Shown in pieces: positions 37,901 to 51,052 of a stretch of DNA of 64,000 nt. The stretch lies in assembly GCA_024752435.1 (NCBI GenBank), contig CP103021.1:682001-746000 (forward strand), read 5' to 3'. Source of the DNA: Allantophomopsis cytisporea. Its lineage: Eukaryota > Ascomycota > Leotiomycetes > Phacidiales > Phacidiaceae. Position 1 is the stretch's first letter. Each line of letters starts with the position of its first letter. The notes beneath the pieces are model-generated. The model was not told where the DNA came from and made no database searches. It worked only from the letters and a program-made list of their open reading frames with translations. The position numbers and the translations under genes are program-made.

Positions 37901-40900
37901 CGTGGAAATCAACCAGCTCGCCGCTGGCCTCACGTCTTCGTTGAAGGAAGCTGGAATCAATACGGATACGATAATGGACTTCACAACGTGATGGAACAGA
38001 ACTCGGAAGGACTCTGGGAGTTTGATCTTATAGGCGAGTGGCCCATTGAGACAATGTTGAATGTTTGGGGTATGAACCCAGATGGCGTTCCAGATAAGAG
38101 TAAAGCATTCGGTGATGTCGACAATGATGGTGTCTTGGACTGGCTTCCACCTAACAGTTTGGCTACTAATGTCCTCAACATTACTGCATTCCCACCGCTA
38201 CCTCATCTCGGTTACAAGATCGTTGCCAACGATGGCAACTACAACTTCCAACTTGTACCGGTAGGATCCGTCTGGTACCAGGTCATCGTCGCCATTCTGA
38301 TGGCTACGCTACCAATCCTCTTTGCTTGTGCTGCCATCTGGGCCTTCATGGGTTCCTTCTACCAGGTTAAATTCAACGAGATTGGTATTAGTGAGAAGAC
38401 TGGCTTGAGCTTCAGTGGATTCAAAGCAACAATGTCGAACCTTAACCTCAACAACCCCTCTGCGATCTGGGGCAAGGAGAGCCGCTCTGATCTTGCTGTT
38501 GGTGCCGGAGCATTAACCTCCGGTGCAGTTGCAGCAGATGCCGGGGCTCACCGCCGTACTGTTTTGATCGCTACAATGGAGTACGAAATTGAAGACTGGG
38601 CTATTAAGATCAAGATTGGTGGTCTTGGTGTCATGTCATCTCTTATGGGTAAGAACTTGGGCCACCAAAATCTGATTTGGGTTGTCCCTTGTGTTGGTGA
38701 TGTCGAGTATCCTATCGATCAAGTCGGAGAGGTTATGGTCATCACTATTCTCGGTAAGCAGTACGAGATTGAGGTTCAATACCACGTTGTCCGCAACATC
38801 ACCTACGTCTTACTCGACGCTCCAGTCTTCAGAAGACAATCCAAGGCTGAACCATACCCTGCAAGAATGGACGATCTTGACAGTGCTGTTTACTACTCGG
38901 CCTGGAACGCCTGTATTGCAAAAGCTATTGAGAGATTCCCTGTTGATCTTTATCACATTAACGATTATCATGGAGCAGTCGCTCCGTTGCATCTTCTCCC
39001 AAAGACTATCCCCGTCTGTCTTTCCCTGCACAATGCCGAATTCCAAGGTCTTTGGCCACTTAGGACTCCTCAGGAGATGAAGGAGATCTGTGGCGTTTAC
39101 AACCTCAGCGAAGAAGTTATCAAGAAATACGTCCAGTTCGGAGAAGTTTTCAACCTTCTCCATGCTGGTGCTTCTTATCTTCGTGTCCACCAAAAGGGGT
39201 TTGGAGCGGTTGGTGTATCCAAGAAATACGGAAAGCGCTCTTTCGCAAGATACCCGATTTTCTGGGGTCTTAGCAAAATCGGTGCCCTGCCAAACCCGGA
39301 TCCTTCTGACACTGGTGAATGGGACAAGAAGCTTCCAGATCAGGACAAGATTGTTATCGATACAGCTGCAGAGGCAGAACGAGGAAACCTTCGTGTGCAG
39401 GCCCAACAATGGGCTGGACTCGAAGTCGATCCGACAGCTGAACTCTTTGTCTTTGTTGGTAGATGGTCTATGCAAAAGGGTGTTGATCTCATTGCAGATG
39501 TCTTCTTTTCTCTCTTGGAAGAGAATCCAAAGGTCCAATTGATTACAGTTGGTCCAGTCATTGACTTGTACGGAAAGTTTGCTGCTTTGAAGTTGGCAAA
39601 GCTCATGGCCAAATACCCAACCAGAGTCTACTCTAAGCCTGAGTTTACCGCATTGCCACCATATCTCTTCAGCGGTGCTGAGTTCGCTTTGATCCCTTCA
39701 CGTGACGAGCCATTTGGTCTCGTTGCCGTTGAGTTCGGTCGTAAGGGAGCTCTTGGAGTCGGTGCTAGAGTCGGTGGTCTTGGTCAAATGCCTGGGTGGT
39801 GGTTCACAGTTGAATCGGGGTCGACTAAACATTTAATGGGTCAATTCAAGAGCGCCATCAGAAGTGCTCTGTCTTCGAAGACGGAAATCCGTGCCATGAT
39901 GAGAGCTCGTTCTGCTCTACAACGTTTCCCTGTAGCCCAATGGGTTGAAGACCTCGAAATCCTTCAGTCTACCTCTATTGATATTCACCATAAGCGCGCT
40001 ACAAAGGCTCAGAGTCTTTTCAGCCACGCAAACACCAGTGGAGTTTCCACTGTTATGACTTACGCACCCGGAATGGCCAGTCTGCCTCCCTCAAGAGCAC
40101 CAAGTCCTGAGCCTGGACAAGATCATTACTTCAGCAGTATCAATGAGACTATGGGATCAGAGTTGGGTCCAGGTGCTAGCACTGGAACTAATAGCCCCCG
40201 CATGAGCAGATCTAGATCGGCCACTTTTATTTCAGGTAACCTTAGTAGAAGAGGTTCTTCGGATTACGGTGATAGTATTTATGCGGATTCCGTTGTCGAC
40301 TCCGAGTACCAAAATACATTTGCTCCATCTGGAAGATATGACTATTCTTTGAGAAACGCGCCAGGGTTCGAGGCCCAATCTCCGAACCCTGCTTTCCTAA
40401 ACACGGATCCATACCCATCACCAATTGGATCAGTTCCTGGCACACCAAGCGAAGGTCTCATGGCCGGTCAACATCCTCTCAATTCTCTCAAGTACAAGAG
40501 CAAGTCTCAATTGAGCTTGGCAACTGTCATCGGCGAGAAGCAAGATGATTTCAACCTTCAAAAGGTTGATCCTTTCTTCACTGACGCTGATGGTGCATAT
40601 TACACAAGATTCGAGAAGATGCTTGATGATGTCACTGGAAAGACTTCCGAGAACCAGTACTGTATTGAAACATTCTTGATCAAGAGTGAAAAGAAATGGT
40701 TCGACCAAAGACACAATGCCAAGCTCGGACGCTCTCAACCAGCCACTCCAGCTGCCTCTGTCTTTGGTGGTCGCCGTGGCTCAGATAACGGAGGCAATGG
40801 AACCATTAATGAAAACTACGATGATTTTGGACTTGGCAGTGACTATACTCCTCCAAGTGGGCTGAAAAAGTTGATGGCGTACAAGATCGGAGACTGGCAA

Positions 40901-42215
40901 ATCTACACCTTCCTCCTCGCATTTGGCCAAATCATTGCTGCCAACTCCTATCAAATTACCCTCATATCTGGTCAGAATGGTCAATCGGCCACGCAGTTAT
41001 ATGCTATAGCCAGTGTTTATCTCGGTGCTTCTGCAGTGTGGTGGCTCATGTTCCGCCGTCTCCAATCTGTCTACGTCCTCTCTACCCCATTCATCTTCTA
41101 TGGTATGGCTTTCTTCCTTCTCGGCATGGTACCTTACTTCCAGACCAGCCCAGGGAAAGCCTGGACACAAAATGTTGCCACAGGTCTATACGCAGTTGCA
41201 TCTTCCAGTGGTTCCATGTTCTTCGCACTCAACTTCGGTGATGAGGGAGGTGCGCCGGTTGAATCCTGGGTCTTCAGGGCCTGTGTTATCCAGGGAACGC
41301 AGCAGGTCTATGTAGCTTTCTTGTGGTATTGGGGAGCTGAACTCAGCAATTACACGCAGAGCGGCTCAACTAGCCCCCTCATCACCTCCACAAAGATCAT
41401 TACAGCAATCACCGTGCCCATCGCCGTCTTGTTCTGGGCAATTGGACTCATCCTCTACATTGGCCTTCCCAAATACTACCGCCAGAAGCCTGGTGCCGTC
41501 CCCTCCTTCTACTCCGCCCTTATCCGCCGCAAGATCGTCCTTGTAAGTCTCTCACCGTTTCTCTCTATAGAGCTCAGCTAATTTCTCCCAGTGGTTCTTC
41601 GTAATGGTAATCCTTCAAAATTACTGGCTCTCACCCACCTACGGACGATCATGGACGTACTTATGGAGCAGTCAGCACGCGCCCGTGTGGGCAATCGTAC
41701 TGCTAATTCTCTTCTTTTTCATCGGCGTGTGGTCTGGACTCCTGTGGACACTTGCCAGGCTGACCAAGCAACACTCCTGGTTCATCCCCATTTTCGCGAT
41801 TGGACTGGGAGCGCCGCGCTGGTGTCAACAACTTTGGGGTGTATCGAACATCGGTCTTTACGTACCATGGGGCTCTCCAGCCGGTGGTGCGGTGCTGGGC
41901 CGCGCTCTCTGGTGCTGGCTTGGCGTTCTCGACGCTGTCCAGGGCGTCGGCTTTGGCATGATTCTCCTGCAGACGCTCACGCGCGTCCACATTGCCGCGT
42001 CGCTCATTGCCGCGCAGATTATCGGCTCTGCAATCACTATGGTTGCGAGGGCCACGGCTCCCAACAACATCGGCCCTGGCAGCGTCTTCCCAGACTTCGG
42101 GCTCGGCTGGAACGGGCTGGCTCATCCGTGGTTCTGGGTTGCGCTGGGTTGCCAGGGCATTATCTGTGTTGGTTTCTTTACTTTCTTCCGCAAGGAACAA
42201 CTTTCTAAGCCATAG
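34911..42215 (+). CDS. ags1: alpha-1,3-glucan synthase
   Basis: Five exons (introns 35265-35311, 35488-35537, 35773-35824, 41543-41591) give an exact frame of 2,368 residues, the normal size for this family of about 2,400. A signal peptide (1-21) leads into a GH13 amylase-like domain. Its active-site regions are visible as DGFRMDK (about 307-313) and FIVGEVVGE (about 338-346); it probably acts as a transglycosylase outside the membrane. A membrane segment at about 1072-1100 precedes the cytosolic GT5 synthase domain, with the UDP-glucose motif KIGGLG (about 1184) and the E-x7-E motif in DEPFGLVAVEFG (about 1550). A Ser/Pro-rich linker (about 1680-1850) is followed by a multi-spanning C-terminal region (about 1946-2368) thought to form an export channel. 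The enzyme makes the wall alpha-1,3-glucan that shields beta-glucan. All key residues I can check are present; it looks intact. Confidence 0.97.
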
Positions 42216-44063
42216 ATGATTTTATTGGGGTTATATATCTTACCTTTTACTTTCACTTCTTCCTTCTTTTGCAATAGGGCTTCAGGTTAGATTTTGATTT
42301 AGCGATTTTGTAGTGTATAGAAAACTATATAGCAGACCTCTCATTATGAGGAAAAATTGATGACATGACATTCATTGGGGGGTATCACAATTGTAATTCC
42401 CTCGCTGCCATGATGTGACTGAGCTTTGAAAATTTGGTACAACTCTTGACGTTATAGTTCTCGATAAGTGTGTAGCTCCATATAAAAACATAGCTCTTGA
42501 TAACTGCAAAGCTGCAAACAAACGTGCAGATCTCAACAGCTGCATCAATTCTTGATAAATGAATCGCTCGGCCCTCTGTCATTTTGACGATCACGGCTCA
42601 CATTCTTGACATTGCAAGGTATTGCCCTAGCACACACCTGTCCAACATCGACGATCCCCGTCCTTCACATCGGATATAAATCACGTGCAACACCCCTCCA
42701 TGCTCATCCCCCATTCCCCAACCCCGGTGTCCCTCAGGGCTTTCCCTCATACATATCAATGACGAAATCCCGGCCCGGGGAAACGTCCGCTACGCAGGGC
42801 GGTGAAGGGGTCCATAGATCACCAATGCCGAAACTCTACTCTATGAATCGACACAGGTACATACATGTTCGAGGAAAGAGCACACAGCAACTGCACAGTA
42901 CTTGATTCTGGAAATCTCTCGGCGAGGTTGAGGCGCAGCTCCTCATACGCTGGGCTGATGCTCCTCGACGGCGACGGAGAGTGAGCATGTCAGCTTCAGC
43001 CGTGAGGCTGCGAGCGAGCGAGCCAATAGATGGATGTATGCGGGCATTCGTGCGGTGGCGCGGGGACTTGCGCGGCTTTTCAACGTACTGTATGCATCAG
43101 TATCAATCCTTTCACCCATGGTTCGGTTTGAGTGAGGCCTTTTTGGTTTTTTTCCACTGCGAAAACTATGATACTCTGGTGAGGGCCACCGGCTTTCTTT
43201 TCCGCTGTATTTACGGAGGATGGAGGTATTGTGGGTACTGTGCCGCCGACAGAAAGAATGAGACGAGACTGTGCCTTTGTGATCTGGAACATCGGAGTTG
43301 CTATGGATTAACTTTGCGAAATCGCATCTCGGCACTTTCGGATTGTTTTTTCTTCTTCTTTCGCGCTGCTGCAGCCACGACATCATGTGTTGACTTTTGT
43401 TTTGGGGCCGTGCTGAGAGAGATATGTTGAAGATGCTCAATTGAGTGATTGTGTTTACTAGATGATTAGATGATTAGATTGTATACGTATTATACGTATG
43501 TAATCATGGTGCTTGATGTAAGATATCTTTTGTAGATGTACTCGATGCCCTATATGTATAATCTTGCCTTACTCTCCTTATCCCCACGATTTAACTCTTA
43601 TTGTACATATCTCATTGCATGCCGAGCTTTATGATTTCGAGAGAATGTAGATGTACCTACTGCGTAAGGCGCTGATACCATCCAATCCGCAGCTTTTCTT
43701 TTTTGTTATCGCTGTCACGGTTTACCCTAACCTACACGGCAGACAAGCATGGCTGTCAGGCTGAAGAACCAAAGAACTGAAGAACTTGAGAAGTCCAAAG
43801 GCAGAGTCAGTTCCGCATTTGTACGTGGGAGTTTGAGTTGTTGGTAGTGGGTTGGGGTCATAGACTTTCGCTGGAACCTGTATATACTTTCTTTGGTAGA
43901 TGGGAGATGTTAGTTATGAATGCTCCCAGCAACTTCACGTTGGTTTGACAGGTTGGTTTGGGTCTTCCGGCGCGTAATTTATTGACTATTTCTTGTGAAT
44001 ACAGAAATTAAAGAAGGTTACATGTAAGTTTTCCGGCCTTGTTATTCTCAATGCATGTTCAAG

Positions 44064-44139
44064 AATATTTTGATAATATTTTGATAATGTTTTGATGATA
44101 TTTGATGATATTTGATGATATTTGATAATATCTGATAAG
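44064..44139. repeat. AT-rich ATTTTGATGAT-type tandem repeat
   Basis: About seven degenerate 10-11 base units (ATATTTGATG / ATATTTTGATA) in a row. Confidence 0.9.
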
Positions 44140-44749
44140 ATGAGCGAGCGCATATCTGCTGGCCGACTGATATCCGTCCATAACGTACCCCGAGCAGGTA
44201 TCTTAGGTAGTGAGGATCAGCCGATTTCCCCCTTCTTCAAGCAGACTCAACTGTGCATCCCTCCGTCCATCCATCCATATATCCATACCTCCATCCATAT
44301 CATACATGAACATCAAATCAACCCAACATCAAAGCGTCATCAGACAAAGACTACAACATATCGGCACTTGATATTCTCGCATCATTTGCCTACCCTCTCA
44401 CAATCATATCTTCCAGGGTCTCGGCCTCATATGCACAGCATCTCCATCCCTCCCTCGCTCCCTTTCCCTCTCCCTTTCCCTCTCGCTCCCCACGCTCTTA
44501 AGAATACTTGGCAGCGAGATTTAGCATCTTGGTACCTTACCTTACCTTCTTCTGCCCATGGCCACGCGCGCCTCCCGACTACTTCCCACTTTTCACGCAC
44601 ATTCCACCACAATCCACTACACCCACCGCTTTCCATTCGACCTCCTTGCGTACCAGAGTATCGACGGGTGCGGGATTTGTGGCCAAGCTTTTGTGAGAGA
44701 GTGAAGGGTCAATGGATAGCGTGAGGAGCGACGAGTGGGTGGGTGACCT

Positions 44750-44798
44750 GTACGCAGACACCAGACTTGTACGCAGACACCAGACTTGTACGCAGACC
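44750..44798. repeat. 19-bp tandem repeat, 2.6 copies
   Basis: The unit GTACGCAGACACCAGACTT occurs twice perfectly and a third time in part. Confidence 0.95.
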
Positions 44799-44900
44799 TT
44801 GTCCATTTTCTCTTGGTGGGAGGGGACTCTGTTGGGTTGACAGCCTCCCCCCACATCTTTGGGGGCTTTCCCCGTGATTCGGTGTGCCGTGATGCTAGAT

Positions 44901-44928
44901 GCGTGATGCGTGATGCGTGATGCGTGAT
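44901..44928. repeat. (GCGTGAT)4 tandem repeat
   Basis: Four perfect heptamers with flanking partial units. Confidence 0.95.
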
Positions 44929-45668
44929 GCCTTGAGAGAAGATGTCTTGTCGTGCGTGCCGCCGTGTCATTATTGTGTCTGCATTCATTCATGGACTACA
45001 TAACATCTTCATGAATTTGCTACGGAATTGATATAATTGCGTAGGGTACACAAGGTGCATACATAAACATGATAGCATCCTTATCTACCACTCATACTAC
45101 CCAGGTAGGTACTATGGTCGTCTAGACAACAACAATGATGTCGTCAATGATAAGGTGTCTCATGTATCCGTCGCAGAAAGTCATCTACCCTCCTCGACTC
45201 TCAACCTCTATCGTCATTCATGTCTATCAAAAACGACTCGAGTAGCATCAAGGTCGTCGTCCAAGAAAGGTCTACTCAGTCCTTGATCCCAGCCCGTCGA
45301 CAGAAATTTTCTTTGCCCGTCCTTGCGCAACGCATGGATTCAGGGGACATGTCATCGTGATGGACCCCAGAGAGGGACGTGATGACTTTAGGGACCTTAA
45401 CCATTTAGGGCAGCGCGCCTCGGAATTTCAGAATTTTCAGAATTTTTCTTTTCCTGCGCTCGAGGGGCAACTCCGTACCCTTTTGGTATTTGATCTGCTT
45501 GTTGTGGGCGTTGTCAAATATTTTCATGCATCGATGGAGATGCACGAGAACATAGGAGAAGCTTCTTTGGGGGGGCATTGATATGTCGTTGTGCGAGGTC
45601 ATTCAACTTTCGATGATGAGGTCACAAATGTTAAGGTGACGAGGTCTCAACCAACAGTGAAGCGTGAA

Positions 45669-45703
45669 CTCGACTCTACTCGACTCTACTCGACTCTACT
45701 CGA
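45669..45703. repeat. 10-bp tandem repeat (CTCGACTCTA), about 3.5 copies
   Basis: Perfect copies seen directly. Confidence 0.95.
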
Positions 45704-46969
45704 TTGTGTCGCTTGTCATCGGACGGGGCTGATACTAGACACCAGGAAGCGAGAAAAAAGGTTATTTTCTTCCGATATGGCCGGGCATATCCATGGATCA
45801 TTAATGTATGTATATCCTTGACTCTATGTAATCTCAAGTCACAAATTACAGTCATTCCTACAGAGAATATTCACCTGAAAGATGAATATCGAAGGGTATA
45901 CATATTGAATCTAAAATACCTCATATATAATTATAATCAATATGCATGCATCTATCCACGCAAGGATCCATACACGTTGAGTTGTTAATACTCTACTCAT
46001 CCTTCGACGTCTTTTCTTTTTTTTTTATAGATTATCTTTGCTCATGTCATCATGCTGTAGTCCTGTTGATCCACCCTACCCTATGCGCTTGGACGCAGCG
46101 TTGTCTCTGTTTCTTTATCTGTCGACAGTGCTCACTGCACGGAAAGTCCACATCATCACTGTCATACTGCGTATGTACTCCAAATCACAGTCAGGAACGT
46201 CGAATAGAACGGAGCGAGGGGATTGTTGAGGCATGGCTGAGCGAGCCACCTGGCTGGGACTGTACATACTCACTGTGTGCTCCGTATTACGGTTACTTCG
46301 TGCCGGAGAGAGCATGCAGTTAGCTGAATGTTTTCGTCGAGGCCTTGCGTGGATTGGCCTCTGCTCTACAAGACTATGGCTTCTTACCTTACTTGATGCA
46401 TCCAGTTGCTTCACATCCTCATTGACAGTAGTAATGGTAGGGCGCGCGGCCAGTTTGGTTTCCTGTACTAATACCCGGGGCCGAGCAATAATGGATTTCC
46501 TGAAACTCGATGTCTGCTCTCTACTGATCATATTCGGGCCATCCGAACGGGATTTTCGTGTATTATGTACGAAGAACTAACTGTCGGTGGAGGATGGACG
46601 ACTTTTGCCATTGAGATTCATATTCGTACCAGTGACGTTCGTATCATTACTAAGGTCGGGCAGTCTAGAAATCTGGAGTAAGTATGGAGAAGATGGCTTT
46701 CTTAGACTCATCTCTTAAATCGGAGTAGTGAATATACAAGTACTCTTGTCCGTCGATAATTGATATACTAAAGGTACCCGTTTTGCCGCAATCTCCGGCT
46801 ATGCTGCCTTTCTTGCGAATGCATGAATAAAGGAATGGATGAATGAATAAATAGATGTCAGTGCTTGCATACAGTAATGAACGATCAGACAGAATATTGA
46901 GGAATCCGGACTTGTCTTCGTATTCTACGGAATCCGTTACCTCACCGTTTGAAGATTCAACGTAGTACG

Positions 46970-46992
46970 TATATATATATATATATATATAT
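46970..46992. repeat. (AT)n microsatellite
   Basis: About eleven AT dinucleotides, seen directly. Confidence 0.95.
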
Positions 46993-47224
46993 GTATACAT
47001 TCACAAGACTGGACATCGATATGATAAACTGTAAGAAAGATACAACTTTGATCTATTTATTTACTCTGACTCTGACTATATTAATATAAAGCATCAATGA
47101 ATTATATGAGATGGATATGGATATAAATATATAGAACATATATATACATATATGTATATCCATATCCGTATTGCCTCGGCCCTTTGCTCTTCTTTTACTT
47201 GCTGACGCTCATCACTCCTGCTTA

Positions 47225-47266
47225 CTGCTCACTGCTCACTGCTCACTGCTCACTGCTCACTGCTCA
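47225..47266. repeat. (CTGCTCA)6 tandem repeat
   Basis: Six perfect heptamers, placed in the probable promoter or leader of the arrestin-like gene. Confidence 0.95.
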
Positions 47267-48165
47267 TCACTTCCCACTTATTCCACAATACCCAGCGCAA
47301 AAAACAGCACCAATACACCACTACTACACCACTATCACCAACCCACCAGATCTAACCAACTTTGTAAGTCAACTTCCTCGGAAGTACGAGTAGATACCTG
47401 ACCTGACCTTACCTTACTATTGCAACGAAACGATGATTTCATACAATTTGACTAATATCTCTAATTCATCTTCTATTCGTCTTTTCTCCCTTCTTCAATC
47501 CATACATACATACATACTTATTCAACCTTTATTGAACAAACTTCAGACGTCTCGACTTGCTCTTCCACATAAAATAAGTTCTTACGTGACGCCGACATAC
47601 CCGGACTTCCTTCCCTTTCCAAAGGCCACAGACCATTCGCGACAACTCCCGCCAAGGGTCTCTATGCAAGCATACCGACAAACCCCGGACGAGGATCTTG
47701 AATTCTTGGAATGAAAGTATTCTCCACATTTACTCTCAGTGTGTGTTGGCAGTTTGGGCATAACTACTCCTTGACCGATACTTGGGCACATTCTGCGGAA
47801 ACTGCGTAGGATTGCTTTACTTGCCGCAATTTGTATGTAGCAATCTCCCTGTAGGTAAGTCTTCTTCTGTCTCGGCCTAATCTACTTTGTCTGCTGTTCC
47901 TTCTCTAAGCCTTACCGGCAAGCACCCTGTGTCATGTCACCGCATGACCATCCGCGCTCCACGTCCCGACTCGGCGTGAAGGAGCAGCCAGTGTGTGCTC
48001 AAAGACCTCATGGTGCTCTCGTCGAGAGTTACTATGCGACAGACTCTTAGCAGAATGCGAGGCCATGAAAGCTCTTGAACTTCGCGCCCGCTCCTTCACA
48101 GATCATCTCCCAATATCATTATCACCAGTCACCAAAAGGTCATACGCAAAAGCTCACCATAAGGA

Positions 48166-51052
48166 ATGGCAGACTACCCACCTCGACAGCAACAACGCAG
48201 GCGCACCGCATCTAGCTTCTCACGAAGTGGCAGAATATACTATTTCCCCGGCGAAGATTCCATAGAAGACCGATACAATTATCATACCGCCCAACCAACG
48301 CGTTTGCCATCATCACAATTCCAGCGAAGACAACGCCGACCAAATTCCATTCACGTTAGCCGGTTTCCCGCAGACTACGACCAATACGTCTACGAGCAAC
48401 CCCGATTACCTTCCCCACCGAAAAAACCCTCCAAATTAAAAGACGACTTCAAAAAGCTGGCTTCCAAAGAGACCGCAAAGCGTGTGCTCGGTTCGGTGTT
48501 CCCTTCGTGGTCTTTTACCTCTTCTCCCGCCAACCCATCCGCGGATCCCTCTACACGCTCCGCATCTCCCGAGACAGTCCCAGCTCGACCATACGCCTTA
48601 GTCTCACGACACGCCTCTTCCAGAACTACCACGACCCCAAGACGGAACATATCAGAAGGAAATCGAGCAAACCGACACAGCGCTTACGCCACCATGTCAA
48701 GACCTCCTCCAACAGCGAACAACAACCTGCACCCAGCGAGTGCGAGTCGAAACAGTCTCGGTGACATCCCACAATCAAGACCTAGCTCGATAAGCGGCTC
48801 GATAAGTGGCACGAACCCAGGCAGCATCGATAGACCTATATGCACAGGGAATGGTGTTTCGTGTCATATTATATTCGCAGAACCGAATCTTTATCTTACT
48901 GGTTTTGATCATGATAGTCGATCCACGAGCACACAAACCACACCGGCTCTGCTCCGTGGTAAGCTTGTATTGAATGTTACAAAGACAGTGAAGATCAAGA
49001 CGATTAGCATGACTTTCAAAGGGAGTGGCAGAACGGATTGGCCAGAAGGTAAGTTCGGAGTAACTTGATTCTCGAAGAAATACGCTAAATTTGAAAGGTA
49101 TTCCTCCAAAGAAAACTGAGCTGGTAAATGAGGTCAGCATTCGAACACAAGAGTTTCCGTTCTTTAATGCCAGCTGGGAAGCTCAGGGTCCTGATGGATA
49201 TGGCACTTTATGCAACCATGTGTTGAGAGATAGGTCAGCTGCTGGATCGAGTACGAATCTTACAATCCCAGGGTCTTCCTTAGAACGACCAGGATCTCCG
49301 ACATCAAATTCGAACGGCGGGAGTACCAGATCCAGCCGGTCTAGTACAGTAGTCTCGGATAAGGATCGAAAACGATTATCACTACAAGCCATCCAGAGCA
49401 GAAGTTTTCAAAAAGGCGACGCCCAATTTGCTGGAGTTGGTCCAGCTCCAAAAGGCTATAAGAGCTTCCATCCTGGCATATATGAGTACAATTTCGAGAT
49501 CGCTCTAGAAAATACTTGCCCAGAGACAATCGACGTCCCATTGGGCAGAGTGAAATACGAACTGGATGTTTTGATAGAGCGTGGATCGGCGTTCAGATCG
49601 AATATGCTAGGAATGAAGGAGGTTAAATTGATCAGAGTACCGGATCAAGAGTCTCTCGAACAAATCGAACCGATCGCTATTAGCAGGAATTGGGAGGATC
49701 AATTGCATTATGATATTGTCATTTCAGGAAAATCATTTCCACTTGGAGGAACGATCCCGATTGCTTTCAAGCTCACACCACTGGCAAAGGTTCAATGTCA
49801 CAGAATCAAAGTCTTCATTACTGAGAACATCGACTACTACACAGATGACAAGAAGGTTACACGTAAGGATGCACAGAAAAAGATATTGCTATTTGAGAAG
49901 CATGCTGGGAAACCACTAGCCAAGGAGTTCTTGGACTCCGACTTTAAATTTTTGATGGGCGGAGAAGATGTAGATATTGTCAGTCCCGGACAAGAACGTG
50001 ACCCAGGCGCCTTGAACTTACTGGGTAATTTGGCAAAGGGAGAGCAACATTGGGGCGCTACAGAAATCGAGATGAATGTTAGGTTGCCAAGTTGCGACTC
50101 TATGAAGAAGGAGCGTCATAAAACCATCCATCCAGATACCACCTGGAAGAACATCCAGGTGCATCATTGGATCAAGGTCAGTCATTTTGGGCAAAAAAAA
50201 GGCGATTGCATGACTAACAGATTTCACTAGATTGTGATGCGTCTCTCCAAAGTTGACGCTGAAGACCCAGAGGGCAAAAAGAGACGACACTTTGAAATCT
50301 CGATCGATTCTCCCTTCCACATCCTTTCATGCCTTGCAGCCAGTGCAAACACTGCGCTCCCCGAATATTCCGGACCCGCACCAGGTGCAAGTATCCAACC
50401 CAGCACAGTCTGCGGTTGTCCGGGTGCTGCTTTGCGCTCCACAAACTCTTCCCCCCACTCATCCAGTGAGGAAGTACCTCAACTTGATAACGGATTCCGC
50501 GATCCTTTCAGCGGTAATGCTATTAACGCAAATGCTCTACCGGATTTGTCGGCCCTGAACCTTGCTAGGCCGCCACAGGCTCATTTGAGTACCAATGCTG
50601 CTGCGGGTGTCCAAAGACCTATTCATATGCTCCGCAACCCATCTTTTAACCCGCCAGCCTTCGATGCGGAGATGCCTCCTCCACCACTTGCTACACCACC
50701 GCCAGAGTATGACAATATCGTCGGCACGCCGAGTCATGATGGACTAGCGGATTATTTTGCTAGGTTTGTGATCCTCTGTGTATCCGCCATAGCGGGTTGA
50801 CTGCTCATAAAACTTGATGCTGACTATTAAAAAAACAGACTTGCAGACGCTTATTCCGATGATGACCATACCGACGACGAAGATGTTGCTAGAGCTACAT
50901 CTCGAGGCGGTAGAGTAAATGTGGCAAATCCCCGTACACCAGGCGGCAGGGTCATCCGCAGTATGGACGTCAACCGCGACTTCATGTTCCGACCGGAAGG
51001 ATTCGAACGTGCCGCTGGACGCGGTCCACATGCTCTGGGCGCCAACTCCTAA
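48166..51052 (+). CDS. arrestin-related trafficking adaptor (ART/alpha-arrestin)
   Basis: Four exons (introns 49049-49097, 50177-50230, 50764-50838) keep frame and give 902 residues. The first about 225 residues are basic and Ser/Pro-rich and probably disordered. An arrestin N-like sandwich follows from about residue 230, opening in CHIIFAEPNLYLTGFD. It is interrupted by a Ser-rich insertion, as often in fungal ARTs. An arrestin C-like domain runs to about 680. The tail carries LPEY (about 697-700) and PPEY (about 811-814), the PY motifs that recruit the WW domains of Rsp5/HulA-type ubiquitin ligases, and ends in an acidic then Arg/Gly-rich segment. Proteins of this kind direct ubiquitination and endocytosis of plasma-membrane transporters when nutrients change. 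The start at MADYPPRQQQRRR is the first suitable ATG behind a long leader with short upstream frames. Confidence 0.92.

Larger units (their letters stand above)
42216..48165. other. long gene-poor region between glucan synthase and arrestin-like gene
   Basis: About 5.9 kb without a supported gene. It begins with the glucan synthase 3' region and ends with a pyrimidine-rich, probably transcribed leader of the arrestin-like gene (about 47170-48165) that contains short upstream frames, one at 47433-47714. It holds at least six tandem repeats listed separately. Opposed frames near 42940-43440 on both strands are not convincing. Confidence 0.5.

Noticed and set aside
42943..43440. Overlapping long frames on both strands
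   Set aside because: They mirror each other on opposite strands and have no domain or start context; likely chance in low-stop DNA.
47225..47266. CRISPR-like array
   Set aside because: The units are 7 bases with no spacers, and the DNA is eukaryotic; it is a simple tandem repeat.
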